From Dryobates pubescens (taxonomy: Eukaryota > Chordata > Aves > Piciformes > Picidae): 64,000 bases of DNA. Below the pieces are notes generated by a model. That model was not told where the DNA came from. It saw only the letters and a program-made list of their open reading frames with translations, and did not search any database. The stretch spans positions 22,728,612 to 22,792,611 of the forward strand of contig NC_071624.1 of assembly GCF_014839835.1 (NCBI RefSeq). The letters are read 5' to 3'. The translations under genes and the position numbers were made by a program. Shown piece by piece: positions 21,451 through 33,400 of this stretch (position 1 is its first letter; each line of letters opens with the position of its first letter).

Positions 21451-24400
21451 TTAACACCTGGCACAAAGAGCCTGCTCTGTCCCATCAACACCAGGATGCC
21501 TTCCTTGTGCCTGCTCTTCTTCAGCTGGCTCTTGCAAGCCGTGCTGGGAAAAGTGTGCCACCTGTGTGATGAGAAAGGCAAGCATCACCCCTTGGAAAAG
21601 ACAGCTCAGGAAGCCACTTCTGAGAGCCTGAACAAGGAGCTGGCACACCCATCCACCTTACACAGCAGCTGTGACTCCTGCTGCCAGTTCAGCTTTTGTA
21701 CAGGGCAATGTGGTGGGTTGAAATTTGTTGTCCCTCCCTCCCCCAACATTAAGTTTGTCAGAGCAGGCCAGCTGGAAGCAAATGAAAGCTGTGTTTACAA
21801 GCAGAACTACAGCCTGCAATGGAATGCAATAAATCTGTGCAGAATCTACAGGATTTACAATATTGACAGGTATTTACAACTAATAAACAGCACAAGAACA
21901 CCCCCCGAGTCAAGGACCAGGGGAAGCTACTAGCTTCTCCTTCCCTGCCTGCCCAGAACCCCCCTGGACAAGAAGGAGAAAGGAGCAGAGACAATTGCTG
22001 TTAGACTTAACCAAAACAGTGCAGCCAAGGTCAAGCAGAAGCAAGAGGGGTTTGGAGCACAAGCTCTGTGAGGAGAGGCTGAGGGAGCTGGGGTTGCCTG
22101 CCTGGAGAAGAGGAGGCTCAGGGGAGACCTTCTTGCTCTCTACAACAACCTGAAGGGAGGTTGTAGCCAGCTGGGGGTTGGTCTCTTCTCCCAGGCAAGC
22201 AGCACCAGAACAAGAGGATACAGTCTCAAGCTGTGCCAGGGGAGGGTTAGGCTGGATGTTAGGAAGAAGTTCTTCATAGAAAGAGAGATTGGCCACTGGG
22301 ATGTGCTGCCCAGGGAGATGGTGGAGTCCCCATCCCTGGAGGTGTTCAAAAAAGGCTTGGATGAGGCACCTGGTGCCATGGTTTCATTGTCATGAGGTGT
22401 TGGGTGACAGGTTGGCCTCGATGATCTCTGAGGTCTTCCCCAACCTTATTGATTCTCTGATTCTATGACTGATTGCACTGCAGATGAGGGACCTGAGACA
22501 GCTCACAGCATTCAGCAAGCTTTTGAACTCTGAGCTCTGAGGAGATTCAGCCAACTTCAGCCAACTTCTGCTACCCTTGCAAGTCACTTTGCAGCTCGAG
22601 CTACACCGTTACCTTGAACACCCAGGATCCGGTCTCCGGGCGGTATTCCACGAACTGAGCGCCCTGCCGCCGGCACAGCGCCTCCAGTCTGCCGGCAAAG
22701 TTCATGGCCTCCAGCTGCCGAGGGCTTTGGATCAGACACCGGGATGTCTTATCTGTAGGCCAGACTCCATCTAAGGTAACTTCTGCTCGCCTGCTCGAGA
22801 CACAGAACAGAGAAAGAGATGGTAAAGTTTTGAGGCAAAGCTATGCCGGCCCCACGGAGGAGCTGAAAATTGAGCACCGGGGCTCAGAGCAGCTGCCAAA
22901 GGCAAGGTGAGAAACCTGCAACTCCAGAATGCTGCAAACTGGGGGTTGGCTGGAAGAAGTTCTTCACAGAAAGAGAGACTGGCCATTGGGATGTGCTGCC
23001 CAGGGAGGTGGTGGAGTCCCCATCCCTGGAGGTTTTGCAAGGCAATAGAAATAACCAGGTTGGAAAAAGCCATCGAGATCATCGAGGCCAACCTATCACC
23101 CAACACCATCTGATCAACTAAACCCTGGCACCAAGGGCTTCATCCAGTCTCCTCTTAAACACCCCCAGTGATGGGGATTCCACCACCTACCTGGGCAGCA
23201 CATCCCAATGGCCAATCTTTCTTTCTATGAAGAACTTCTTCCTAACATCCAGCCTAAACCACCCCTGGCACAGCTTGAGACTGTGTCCTCTTGTTCCGGT
23301 GCTGCTTGCCTGGGAGAAAAGCCCAACCCCCACCTGGCTACAGCCTCCCTTCAGGGAGTTGGAGAGAGCAAGAAGGTCTCCCCTGAGCCTCCTCTTCTGC
23401 AGGCTAAGCAACCCCAGCTCCCTCAGCCTCTCCTCACAGGGCTGTGCTCCAGACCCCTCCCCAGCTTTGTTGCCCTTCTCTGGACACCTTCCAGCATCTC
23501 AACATCTTTCCTAACCTGAGGGGCCCAGAACTGGACACAGGACTCAAGGTGTGGCCTAAGCAGTGCTGAGCACAGGGCACAATGACTTCCCTGCTCCTGC
23601 TGGCCACACTCTTCCTGATGCAGGCCAGGATGCCATTGGCCTTCTTGCCCCCCTGGGCACACTGCTGGCTCATGTTCAGCCTACTAGCAACCAGTACCCC
23701 CAGGTCTGTTTCTGCATGGCTGCTCTCCAGCCACTCTGACCCCAGCCTGTAGCACTGCATGGGGTTCATGTGGCCAATGTGTAGAACCTGGCACTTGGAT
23801 GTGTTCAATCTCATGCACTTGGACTTGTTGAATGCCATCCTGTTGGCCTCTGCCCATCTGTCCAGCCTGGCAAGGTCCCTCTGCAGAGCTCTCCTACCCT
23901 CTAACAGATCAACTCCTGCCCCCAGCTTGTTGTCATCTGCAAATTTACTGAGGATGGACTCCATCCCCTCCTCCAGATTGTCAATAAAGATATTGAACAG
24001 GCTGGGGCCCAGCACTGATCCCTGGGGCACACCACTGGTGCCTGGCTGCCAGCTGGCTGTGGCACCATTCACCACCACTCTCTGGGCTGGGCCTTCCTGC
24101 CAGCTCCTATCCCAGCTCAGAGTGCTGCTGTCCAAGACAGGGGCTGCCAGCTTGGCCAGGAGTTTAAGAGGAGACTGGATGAGGCACTTGGTGCCATGGG
24201 TTAGCTGATTAGGTGGTGTTGGGTGATGGGTTGGACTCGATGATCTGTAAGGTCTTTTCCAACCTGGTTAATTCTATTCTCTTCTGAACACACAGCCCTG
24301 ACATTCCATGGTAGCTGCCTGCTGACACAGGAGGTTGTCAGTGTTATAGAAAAGATCTTTCCATGGAACAGTCAAGCATTACCTGTTTAACCCTTCCCCC

Positions 24401-27400
24401 ACAGGTGGCTTTCTCCCATCGTCGGGGTAGACGATCACTTCGTTCCTGCGGATATGCACAATGTCGTCCAGGTTCAAGTTAGTCAGGTTGACCTCTCCTT
24501 CGAAGTAAATTGACCCATAACCTGCAAAACAACCCAAAATGGCCCAATCTGCCCATGAAAAAACTGCAGGCCTAAGAAACTCTATCATACTCTCATAGAA
24601 TCAGTCAGGGTTGGAAGGGACCACAAGGATCAGCTAGTTCCAACCCCCCTGCCATGGGCAGGGACACCCCACACTAGATCAGGCTGGCCAGAGCCTCATC
24701 CAACCTGGGCTTAAACACCTCCAGGGATGGGGCCTCAACCACCTCCCTGGACAACCCATTCCAGGGCCTCACCACTCTCATGGGGAAGAACTTCCTCCTC
24801 ACCTCCAACTTCATTCCATTCCCCCTAGTCCTATCACTACCTGAGATCCTGACAAGTCCCTCCCCAGCCTCCTTGGAGCCCCCTTCAGATACTGGAAGGC
24901 CACAATGAGGTCACCTTGGAGCCTTCTCTTCTCCAGACTGAACAGCCCCAACTCCCTCAGTCTGTCCTCATAGCAGAGCAGCTCCAGCCCTCTGCTCATC
25001 CTCATGGCCCTTCTCTGGACACCTTCCAGCACCTCCAGATCCCTCTTGTCCTAGGGGCTCCAGAACTGGAAGCAGTACTGCAGGTGGGTTCTCCCCAGGG
25101 CTGAGCAGAGGGGGAGAATCCCCTCCCTTGCCCTGCTGGCCACACTTCTCCTGCTGCAGCCCAGGCTCTGATTGGCTTTCTGGGCTGCAAGTGCACACTG
25201 AGAGCTCCTGTTGAGCTTCTCCTCCACCAGCACCCCCAAGTCTCTCTCCTCAGGGCTGCTTTCCAGCCAGTCACTGCCCACTCTGTTCCTGCCATAGTCC
25301 TCCTTCCTCCACCCTACCCCCAGCATGTCTCCAGAACAAAGCTACAAAGTGACTTCACCTTCCCAGTGTGAAAATAGTGAGGATGTGTTGTCAGCTTTGT
25401 TATAGGCAATTCTCCAGCACAGAAAGCTTTTTGATACCAAAGCTTTTTGTTCTCACTTGGCTACTCACACTGCCAACACAAGTACTAAGTACTCTCAGCA
25501 TGGGAGAGAGGCTGTTTCCAAAGGCCTGTGGTGATAGGATCACAGAATCATAGAATCAAAGAGGTTGGAAAAGACTTCAGAGGTCCTCAAGTCCAACCTA
25601 TCACCCAACACCTCCTGACAACTAAACCATGGCTCCAAGTGCCACATCCAATCCCCTCTTGAACACCTCCAGGGATGGGGACTCCACCACCTCCCTGGGC
25701 AGCACATCCCAAGGGCCAATCTCTCTTTCTGGGAAGAAATTTCTCCTCACCTGCAGCCTAAACCTCCCCTGACACAGCTTGAGACTGTGTCCTCTTGTTC
25801 TGGTGCAGCTTGCCTGGGAGAAGAGACCAACCCCCACCTGGCTACAACCTCCCTTCAGGGAGTTGGAGAGAGCAAGAAGGTCTCCCCTGAGCCTCCTCTT
25901 CTGCAGGCTAAGCAACCCCAGCTCCCTCAGCCTCTCCTCACAGGGCTGTGCTCCAGACCCCTCCCCAGCCTTGTTGCCCTTCTCTGGACACCTTCAAGTG
26001 TCTCAAAGTCCTTCCTAAACTGAGAGGCCCAGAACTGGATACAGGACTCAAGGTGTGGCCTAACCAGTGCTGGGTACAGGGGCAATGGTTTCAAACTAGA
26101 GAACAGGAGATTTAGATTGGATATTAGGAATAAGTGCTCCACCATGAGGGTAGTGGAACACTGCAACAGGTTGCCCAGGGAGGTGGTTGAGGCCCCACCC
26201 CTGGAGATGCTCAAGGTGAGGCAACCCGAGTGCTCTGGACAGCATGATCTAGTTGAGGATGTCCCTGCTGAATGCAGAGGGGGTTGGACTGGATGACCTC
26301 TGGAGGTCCCTTCCAAGCCAAACCATTCTAGGATTCCATGATATTTAGAAAAAGTGTTTTAAAAGATAGCATAGAGCATAGACCATGTGATTGTTGTGGT
26401 GTTGGGGTTGGGGGTTTTTAAATGAAAGCAGTAAGAAACACAGTTTGGGTTGAAGGCTCTTCACTAGAACTCACTCGGCTCCAGTGCAGCCAGCTGCTAA
26501 GATGGAAGCAACCACAATCAAGTGGCCACATGGCCAAGGGCACCAATGGCATCCTGGCCTGCATCAGGAAGAGTGTGGCCAGCAGGAGCAGGGAAGTCAT
26601 TGTGCCCTGTGCTCAGCACTGCTTAGGCCACACCTTGAGTCCTGTGTCCAGTTCTGGGCTCCTCAGGTTAGGAAAGATGTTGAGATGCTGGAAGGTGTCC
26701 AGAGAAGGGCAACAAAGCTGGGGAGGGGTCTGGAGCACATCCCTGTGAGGAGAGGCTGAGGGAGCTGGGGCTGCTTAGCCTGGAGGAGGCTGAGGGGAGA
26801 CCTTCTTGCTGTCTCCAACTCCCTGAAGGGAGGTTGTAGCCAGGTGGGGGTTGGGCTTTTCTCCCAGGCAAGCAGCACCGGAACAAGAGGACACAGTCTC
26901 AAGCTGTGCCAGGGGAGGTTTAGGCTGGAGGTGAGGAGAAATTTCTTCACAGAGAGATTTGTTGGCCATTGGGATGTGCTGCCCAGGGAGGTTGTGGACT
27001 CCCTGTCCCTGGGGGTGTTCAAGAGGGGCTGGATGTGGCACTTGGAGCCATGGTTTAGTTAGTCCTGAGGTATTGGGTGAGAGGTTGGACTTGATGATCT
27101 CTGAGGTCTTTCCCAACCTTATTGGTTCTACGATTCTAAGTTTGCACCAGATGGATTTGGTGCAAGTTTGGATTTCACAATGTGGATGTTTAAGAACAGC
27201 AACAAAACTGCAGGTGCTTTTGTTTTCCTATTCAAGCTTCTCAGGTATCCCACAACAGAGGTTGTTAGTGTCACCAATCTGAAACAGGACAGGCCTTTGA
27301 TGGGAGTTGTTCACTGTGCTGAGGGCAGGGAACTCAAGAGTTAGGCACCAAGGCTTTAAAATCCCTGCCTCAGCTTGCAGCACCTGCCAGAGCTGTTGGT

Positions 27401-30400
27401 GCTGACCTCTGCGGCCTATGGTGAAGTTGGTCACCACACATTCATGGCTGTCATTGGTCAGTCCAGCAAGGTCCTCCAGGGAGGGGATGGTGTAGTAGCC
27501 ATTTCTTGTTAGAGTAATCCCTGTAACAGAATAGTCAGTGAGAGCTGGGTTGCACAGCAAGTTCCCCACTTAAGCACTTCAACAGGAGTTTCACTGTGTC
27601 TCTTTTGCAAGCCTGGACAAGTCCCCAACTGAACCAAGAATCAGTGCAAGAAGACCAGGGGGGATCAAACTGCCCTAACTCCACAGCCTTCACAGAAGAC
27701 TTAAGGCAACTGCTAGGCCAGGTTCCTCATCACCAGAGGCCAGAAGCAGGGCTGTGGGTGAAAAGAGAAATGCAAACACACACAGCCCCACTTGACAGAA
27801 ACACTCAGGCTGCTGCAGTGATTTGGGGACTCAGGCACCTGCAGCATCTCTGAGTTTTAACAGCCCCCAACACCTTTTGCTCTGTTGTGGTTTTTTAATG
27901 ATCTCTAGGATTCTTTTTGCATCTACAACTCCTTGCCAACTGGGGCTTCTGAAGATGGTTGTTTTGAACATGTCACCTGCTAGTTTCATTAGAGCTCAGC
28001 TGTAAGGATCTTTTCATCTTCTCCAGATCACCCTTGAGCTGAAAAAAACACCTCTTCCTGTACATACCCCACCTCTTCAACAGCTACAAAGGCTTAGTTA
28101 AGGGAAAGGTACTCAAGACCTCTCCCCTCCTCCTTTCAGTTTCACTAAACCCTCAGGCTGGAATTGAGAGAACTAAAAACACACAGACACGGGTCCAGAG
28201 AGACACAGCCACCTTCTGCAGTCTGCTCCTTTCCTGGCTAACCCCATGATGCTGTTAGCAGGCTGATAACCACCAGCCATTAGATTTCTGACTCTAAGAT
28301 CTTGCTCCTGCGCAAGTCAACTCTCTCTGCCTCTGCAGAACAGGTTGGATCCTCCTTCTCCCTCTCCTGCTAGAAAATCGAGGGATGGAATGTAATCACA
28401 AATTGACTCAGCAGAAAAATAGGTTGTGCTTAGCTAAGAGCCTGAACAGCAGCATTTGTATCCTGAAGAAAAGAGCAGGGAAAGCAAAAGGGGAAAGCCT
28501 GGGGGTCTAAACCAGCAAATGAGAACTCTAATGAAGCATGCACAAAGTGCTGTCAGTCTGCCACTGTCTGCTCCCAGTCTAACCTGCAGGATGGTGATGA
28601 TGCCCAGGCTTAGGCTGCTCTTTGCACTCCTCCTGAAGGGGGTCATCAGGAAATGAGGCCTCTTCACTGCAGCCTTCCAGCCCTGTACTCAGAGACACGA
28701 GGCTACCCTGCACTGGGCTCTCTGGGGTCTGTGGGGTGGGCTTGACAATGGGGTTAGTGTAAAGCTGAATCACTTGGTGATGATCTTCCTTCTCTTCCTC
28801 CTCCTGCTCATCGTCTTGTCTGTGGTTTTCAGGAGGAAAGGACAAAAGGATTATGAAGAAATGAAGAAAGCTGAATGACTGAGTTCTAAGGGGCTCAGGT
28901 CAACATTCAATTTCTGCTTTTCACAGCCCAAGCAAACAGGACCATCACAAAAACTGCACTCAGCAGACCGAGGGAAGCTGCTGTGCCCCTTCACTCGGCC
29001 CTTGTTAGCCCCCTTCTGCCATTCTGCATCAAAGCTGAGGCTTCCACCACAAGAAAGAAAAATGGGGTAAGACCAGGAGAGGACTACCACCATGGTTGAG
29101 GGGCTAGAGATTGTGTTTTATGAGGAGAGCTTGAGAGATAGGTGTTGCTCACTCTGGAGAAAAAGCTTGCAGTGAGGTTTAATAGGAGCCTTCCAACACC
29201 CAAAACAACATTCTGGCTCTCCACAGACATGCACAGAAGGAGGATGAGAGAGGAGACCTTATTGCTCTCTACAACTACCTGAAGGGAGGTTGTAGCCAGG
29301 TGGGGGTTGGTCTCTTCTCCCATGCAAGCAGCACCAGAACAGGAGGACACAGGCTGGATGTTAGGAAGAAGTTCTTCACAGAAAGAGAGATTGGCCATTG
29401 GGATGTGCTGCCCAGGGAGGTGGTGGAGTCACTGTCACTGGAGGTGTTTAGGAATAGACTGGATGGGGTGCTTGGTGCCATGGTCAGTTGATTAGATGGT
29501 GTTGGGTGATAGGTTGGACTTGATGATCTCTGAGGTCTTTTCCAACCTGGTTATTTCTATTCTATTCTATTCTATTCCATTCTATTCCATCCTATCCTAT
29601 TCCATTCTATTCTATTCCCTCCTATTCCATTCCATTCTATTCCATCCTATTCCATTCCATTCCATTCCATCCCATCCCATTCTATTCTATTCTAAATAAC
29701 AGCCACATTAAAACAGGGAAATCAATGAGGACAGTCAAGCACTGGAACAGGGGTCCAGAGAGGCTGCAGAATCTCTCTCCATGGAGTTCTGAGAGACCCA
29801 ACTGGACAAAGTCTCCAACAACCAAGTCTGAGTTCAGTGCTGAGCCTGCTTGAGGCACAGAGACCTCTCATGGTCTTGCAGGAACATGATCAAATCAAAC
29901 CTGAGAATGTTATTGGCACAGGCACTCCAAAACACCACCTACAGAGGGCTGCCTGCTGGACCTGCTTGCAGGTAGCACAGCTAACAAATGTCTCTTCCCC
30001 ATTGTCAAGGCCCCAGGCCTGGACCGAGGGGTCCTAATGTTCTCCACTCCCATAAATCCATTCTTCCTCCTAGGAGCTTTATTTAACATCAAAATGTTGA
30101 GCTGGTCAGAAGGTTTTCTCTGATTACCAGGAAAAATAAAAAAAGAGGGGAAAAAAAGAAGTTCATCTGAAATACAGCAGCAGAGTTTTAGAGGAAGTGG
30201 TTTCTCAGGCTTCTGTGGGGAAGAGAAGGCTTCAGAGATTCCACATTTTAACATGCAGAAACACGCCAACATGAAACATTTGGATCAGTGGAGCTTCCCT
30301 GCAGGTCCCATATCATTGAGGAGGACTGAGCAGAAGGAAGAGGCTCTTCTAACCTCAGGGTCAGCTTTATCAGCCCCATCAAGAAAGGGCCTAGTTTCTT

Positions 30401-33400
30401 TCTACAGGCAATGAAGAGAGTCATATCCAGAAAAGAAGTTGTTCCTCTTTGAACTCCTCATTTTGGATGGAGTGACTCAGTAGCTGACCACATATGAGCT
30501 CACAATAGGTCAAGACACTTCCAATGAACAAAGAATCAGCATTGTTATGGTTGGAAGGGACCTCAAGGCTCAGCCAGTGCCAACCCCCCTGCCATGGCCA
30601 GGGACACCTCACACTACAGCAGGTTGCTCACAGCCACCTCCAGCCTGGCTGCAAACACCTCCAGGCAGGAGGCTGCCACCACCTCCCTGGGCAACCTGTG
30701 CCAGGCTCTCACCACCCTCCTGGGCAACAACTTCTTCCTCACATCCAATCTCAATCTCCCCATTTGTAGTTTTGCTCCATCCCCCCCAGTCCTATCCCTC
30801 CCTGACACCCTCAAAAGTCCCTCCCCAGCTTTCTTGGAGCCCCCTTCAGATCCTGGAAGGCCACAATTAGGTCTCCTGGGAGCCTTCTCTTCTGAACAAC
30901 CCCAACTCCCTCAGTCTGTCCTCACAGCAGAGCAGCTCCAGCCCTCTGCTCCTCCTCGTGGCCCTTCTCTGGACACCTTCCAGCACCTCAAGATCCTTCC
31001 TGTAATAGGGGCTCCAGAACTCTAAGATGACACCTCTGAAAACAAGTGGTTACTCTATGAATGTCATTTTAGAGACAGACACAACTAATCTGCATTCCTC
31101 CTAAGTATAAACACCTGGATGATGATCACCATACCCATCTCCCTTCTCTGGACACTCCAAAGGAGAAGCCACATCTTTATTCTCATGGTTGCCAGGTGAG
31201 AACAGACTGATGCTCTTGAGATTCTTCAAAACCAGCCTTTTGATGCTCTTCCTAAACAAAGCAGCAAAGAGAAATTTGGATGGGCTGTATTCACTGCAGA
31301 AATATGCATTGCATTCTCAATTCACATGCTCCAGGGACCAGGAATCAGCTGCAGAGCACCTGCTCCCACACTCAGGACATAGGAAGTCCTCTGGAAGCAG
31401 CCTCTGAGATGCTCTTTTTGGAATTCCATTCAAGGCTTTTGGAATTTCCATTCAGTGATCAAGCAGGAAAAGCAAAAGCCATGGAAAGCTTCAAAACTCC
31501 TGTGCAGCAGAACACAATCTGGGCTGGTTTACAAACCAGTGCCTTGCCAGCCAGAAGCACAGACTATCTGGCTCACAGCTGCAGGTTCTTCTTCACTACA
31601 GGGTCAGCTCAGGAGCAGGGGGGTGGTGGAGTCACACCCTCACTGGAGGTGTTTAGGAAGAGCCTGGATGAGGCACTTGTTGCCATGGTTTAGTTGATCA
31701 GATGGTGTTGGGTGATAGGTTGGCCTTGATCACCCAACACCATCTAATTAACTAAACCATGGCAACAAGCACCCCATGCAGGCTCTTCCTAAACACTTCC
31801 AGTGATGGTGACTCCACCACCTACCTGGGCAGCACATCCCAGTGGCCAATTACTCTTTCTGGGAAGAACTTTCTCCTCACCTCCAGCCCAAACCTCCCCT
31901 GGCACAGCTTGAGACTGTGTCCTCTTGTTCTGGTGCTGCCTGCCTGGGAGAAAAGCCCAACTCCCACCTGGCTACAACCTCCCTTCAGGGAGTTGTAGAC
32001 AGCAAGAAGGTCTCCCCTGAGCCTCCTCTTCTCCAGGCTAAGCAACCCCAGCTCCCTCAGCCTCTCCTCACAGGGCTTGTGCTCTAAACCAGCTTTGCTG
32101 CTCTCTGAGGTCTTTTCCAACCTTATTGATTCTATGATTCCAACATGCACAAAAGCAAAACTAACCTTGGCATGAATGCACCACCGTGTAGGGCTGGCTC
32201 ATCATCCTCTTCAAGACCACCACATAAAGATTTAGCAGAGCCAGCTGACTGCAAAACATTTGGCCTCACTCTGGGCTCTGGACGTGGACTCAGCTTGTAG
32301 GGGGTGTGTGTCTTTAAGGCCTTCTGAGCTGCTGGGTTAGTTGCTACCAGCCTCTGAAACAAGAAAGATGTGGAATGGGAGTTTTCACATTACTTCCTGT
32401 AATGGTTTGTGGGTGATGAGATGCCTGCTTTGTTTAGCTCTCCACTTCAGGGCCTTTTAAATGCAAAGCAGAATAATAGGTAAGGAGGGGAGCAAGAAAC
32501 CAAAGCGGAGACACAGAGCTGGTTGACAACAGAAACAATGCCAAAGACCCAAAGTCTCCAGTCACTAGGCACCTACAGAGATCACTCCAGAGAGGGCCAA
32601 CCCAAACCTCCTCTCGAGGCTGAGTGAGTCTGGGGACAGCTGCTGGAGTCAGACCAGGGCACTGTGCACTCTGGGCCAGCAGTGCCAGCAGGTGGAGCAA
32701 GGGAAAGCCTCAGAGCTCCGCTCCAGCCTCTGGGCTGGGACTGGTGTGTCCCAGCTGTAGCTACCAGGGTGACTACAGCAAGTGAAGGTCTCACTGAACA
32801 GGACCCCAAACCACTGGCCTTTGTGCCTAGGTGACAGCTTCTTAGCAGTGGGGGACAGGCAGAGCACCTGCATTGTCTCCACACCTCATGCAGCAGGGGC
32901 GCTCATGCAATTTGCTGGCAAGCTTCAGGCTGGACTAGCCTGCAGGGAGGAGGCTCTGTGTGCTGGCAGAGGACTCATGCTGGTATCAAGGGATCCATGG
33001 TGCCCAGGCAACGAGTGTGTGAGTGCCTGATGCTTTTTGCAGCAAGGATCTAGCTGGACCAGCCTGCTCTGTGGAGGCCTCACCATCTGGGCAGGGCTAT
33101 TGGATGGACAGAGGGGCCATGCTAATGCTCATGGGAGCCACAAATGTGCAATTGAGTCTAGAGAGTGACTGTGTGTGCTTTCAGTGGGGAACTTCAACCC
33201 TTATCAGCCACAGAGGAGGAAGGGAATGTGGCTGTATAGGCCAGGATCTAACAGTCCCAGCAGGGCTCCCCATGGTGCTTGCCTGTGCCTGTACAGCTGG
33301 CTGCATCACCACACCCTGAGTTTGGGGTACAAGCTCACCTTCACCACTGACAGCTCCTGCATATGGAAAAGCAACAGCTACCTCCATCAGCCTGGGAAGC

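Larger units (their letters stand above)
21451..27520 (-). other. Autoproteolytic (peptidase S59) domain exons of NUP98-like gene
   Basis: Four exons (27407-27520, 24383-24521, 22613-22790, 21451-21561) encode the complete self-cleaving domain, from NGYYTIP to AHFSQ. In human NUP98 cleavage is between F863 and S864, directed by the HFS tripeptide. H, F and S are all present here, although the usual SHFSK has become AHFSQ. The released tail would be 33 residues, acidic then Gly-rich, ending LCARC. Confidence 0.85.

Noticed and set aside
21496-21933. Plus-strand frame with an apparent signal peptide ([18 protein letters not shown])
   Set aside because: It is antisense to the terminal exon of the NUP98-like gene, whose splice acceptor, HFS motif and poly(A) signal explain this sequence better.
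29990-30110. Possible remnant of the NUP98 KKLVLKNL exon on the minus strand ([11 protein letters not shown])
   Set aside because: Similarity is weak, and the only nearby acceptor gives an immediate stop in the required phase; neighbouring exons already join in phase without it.
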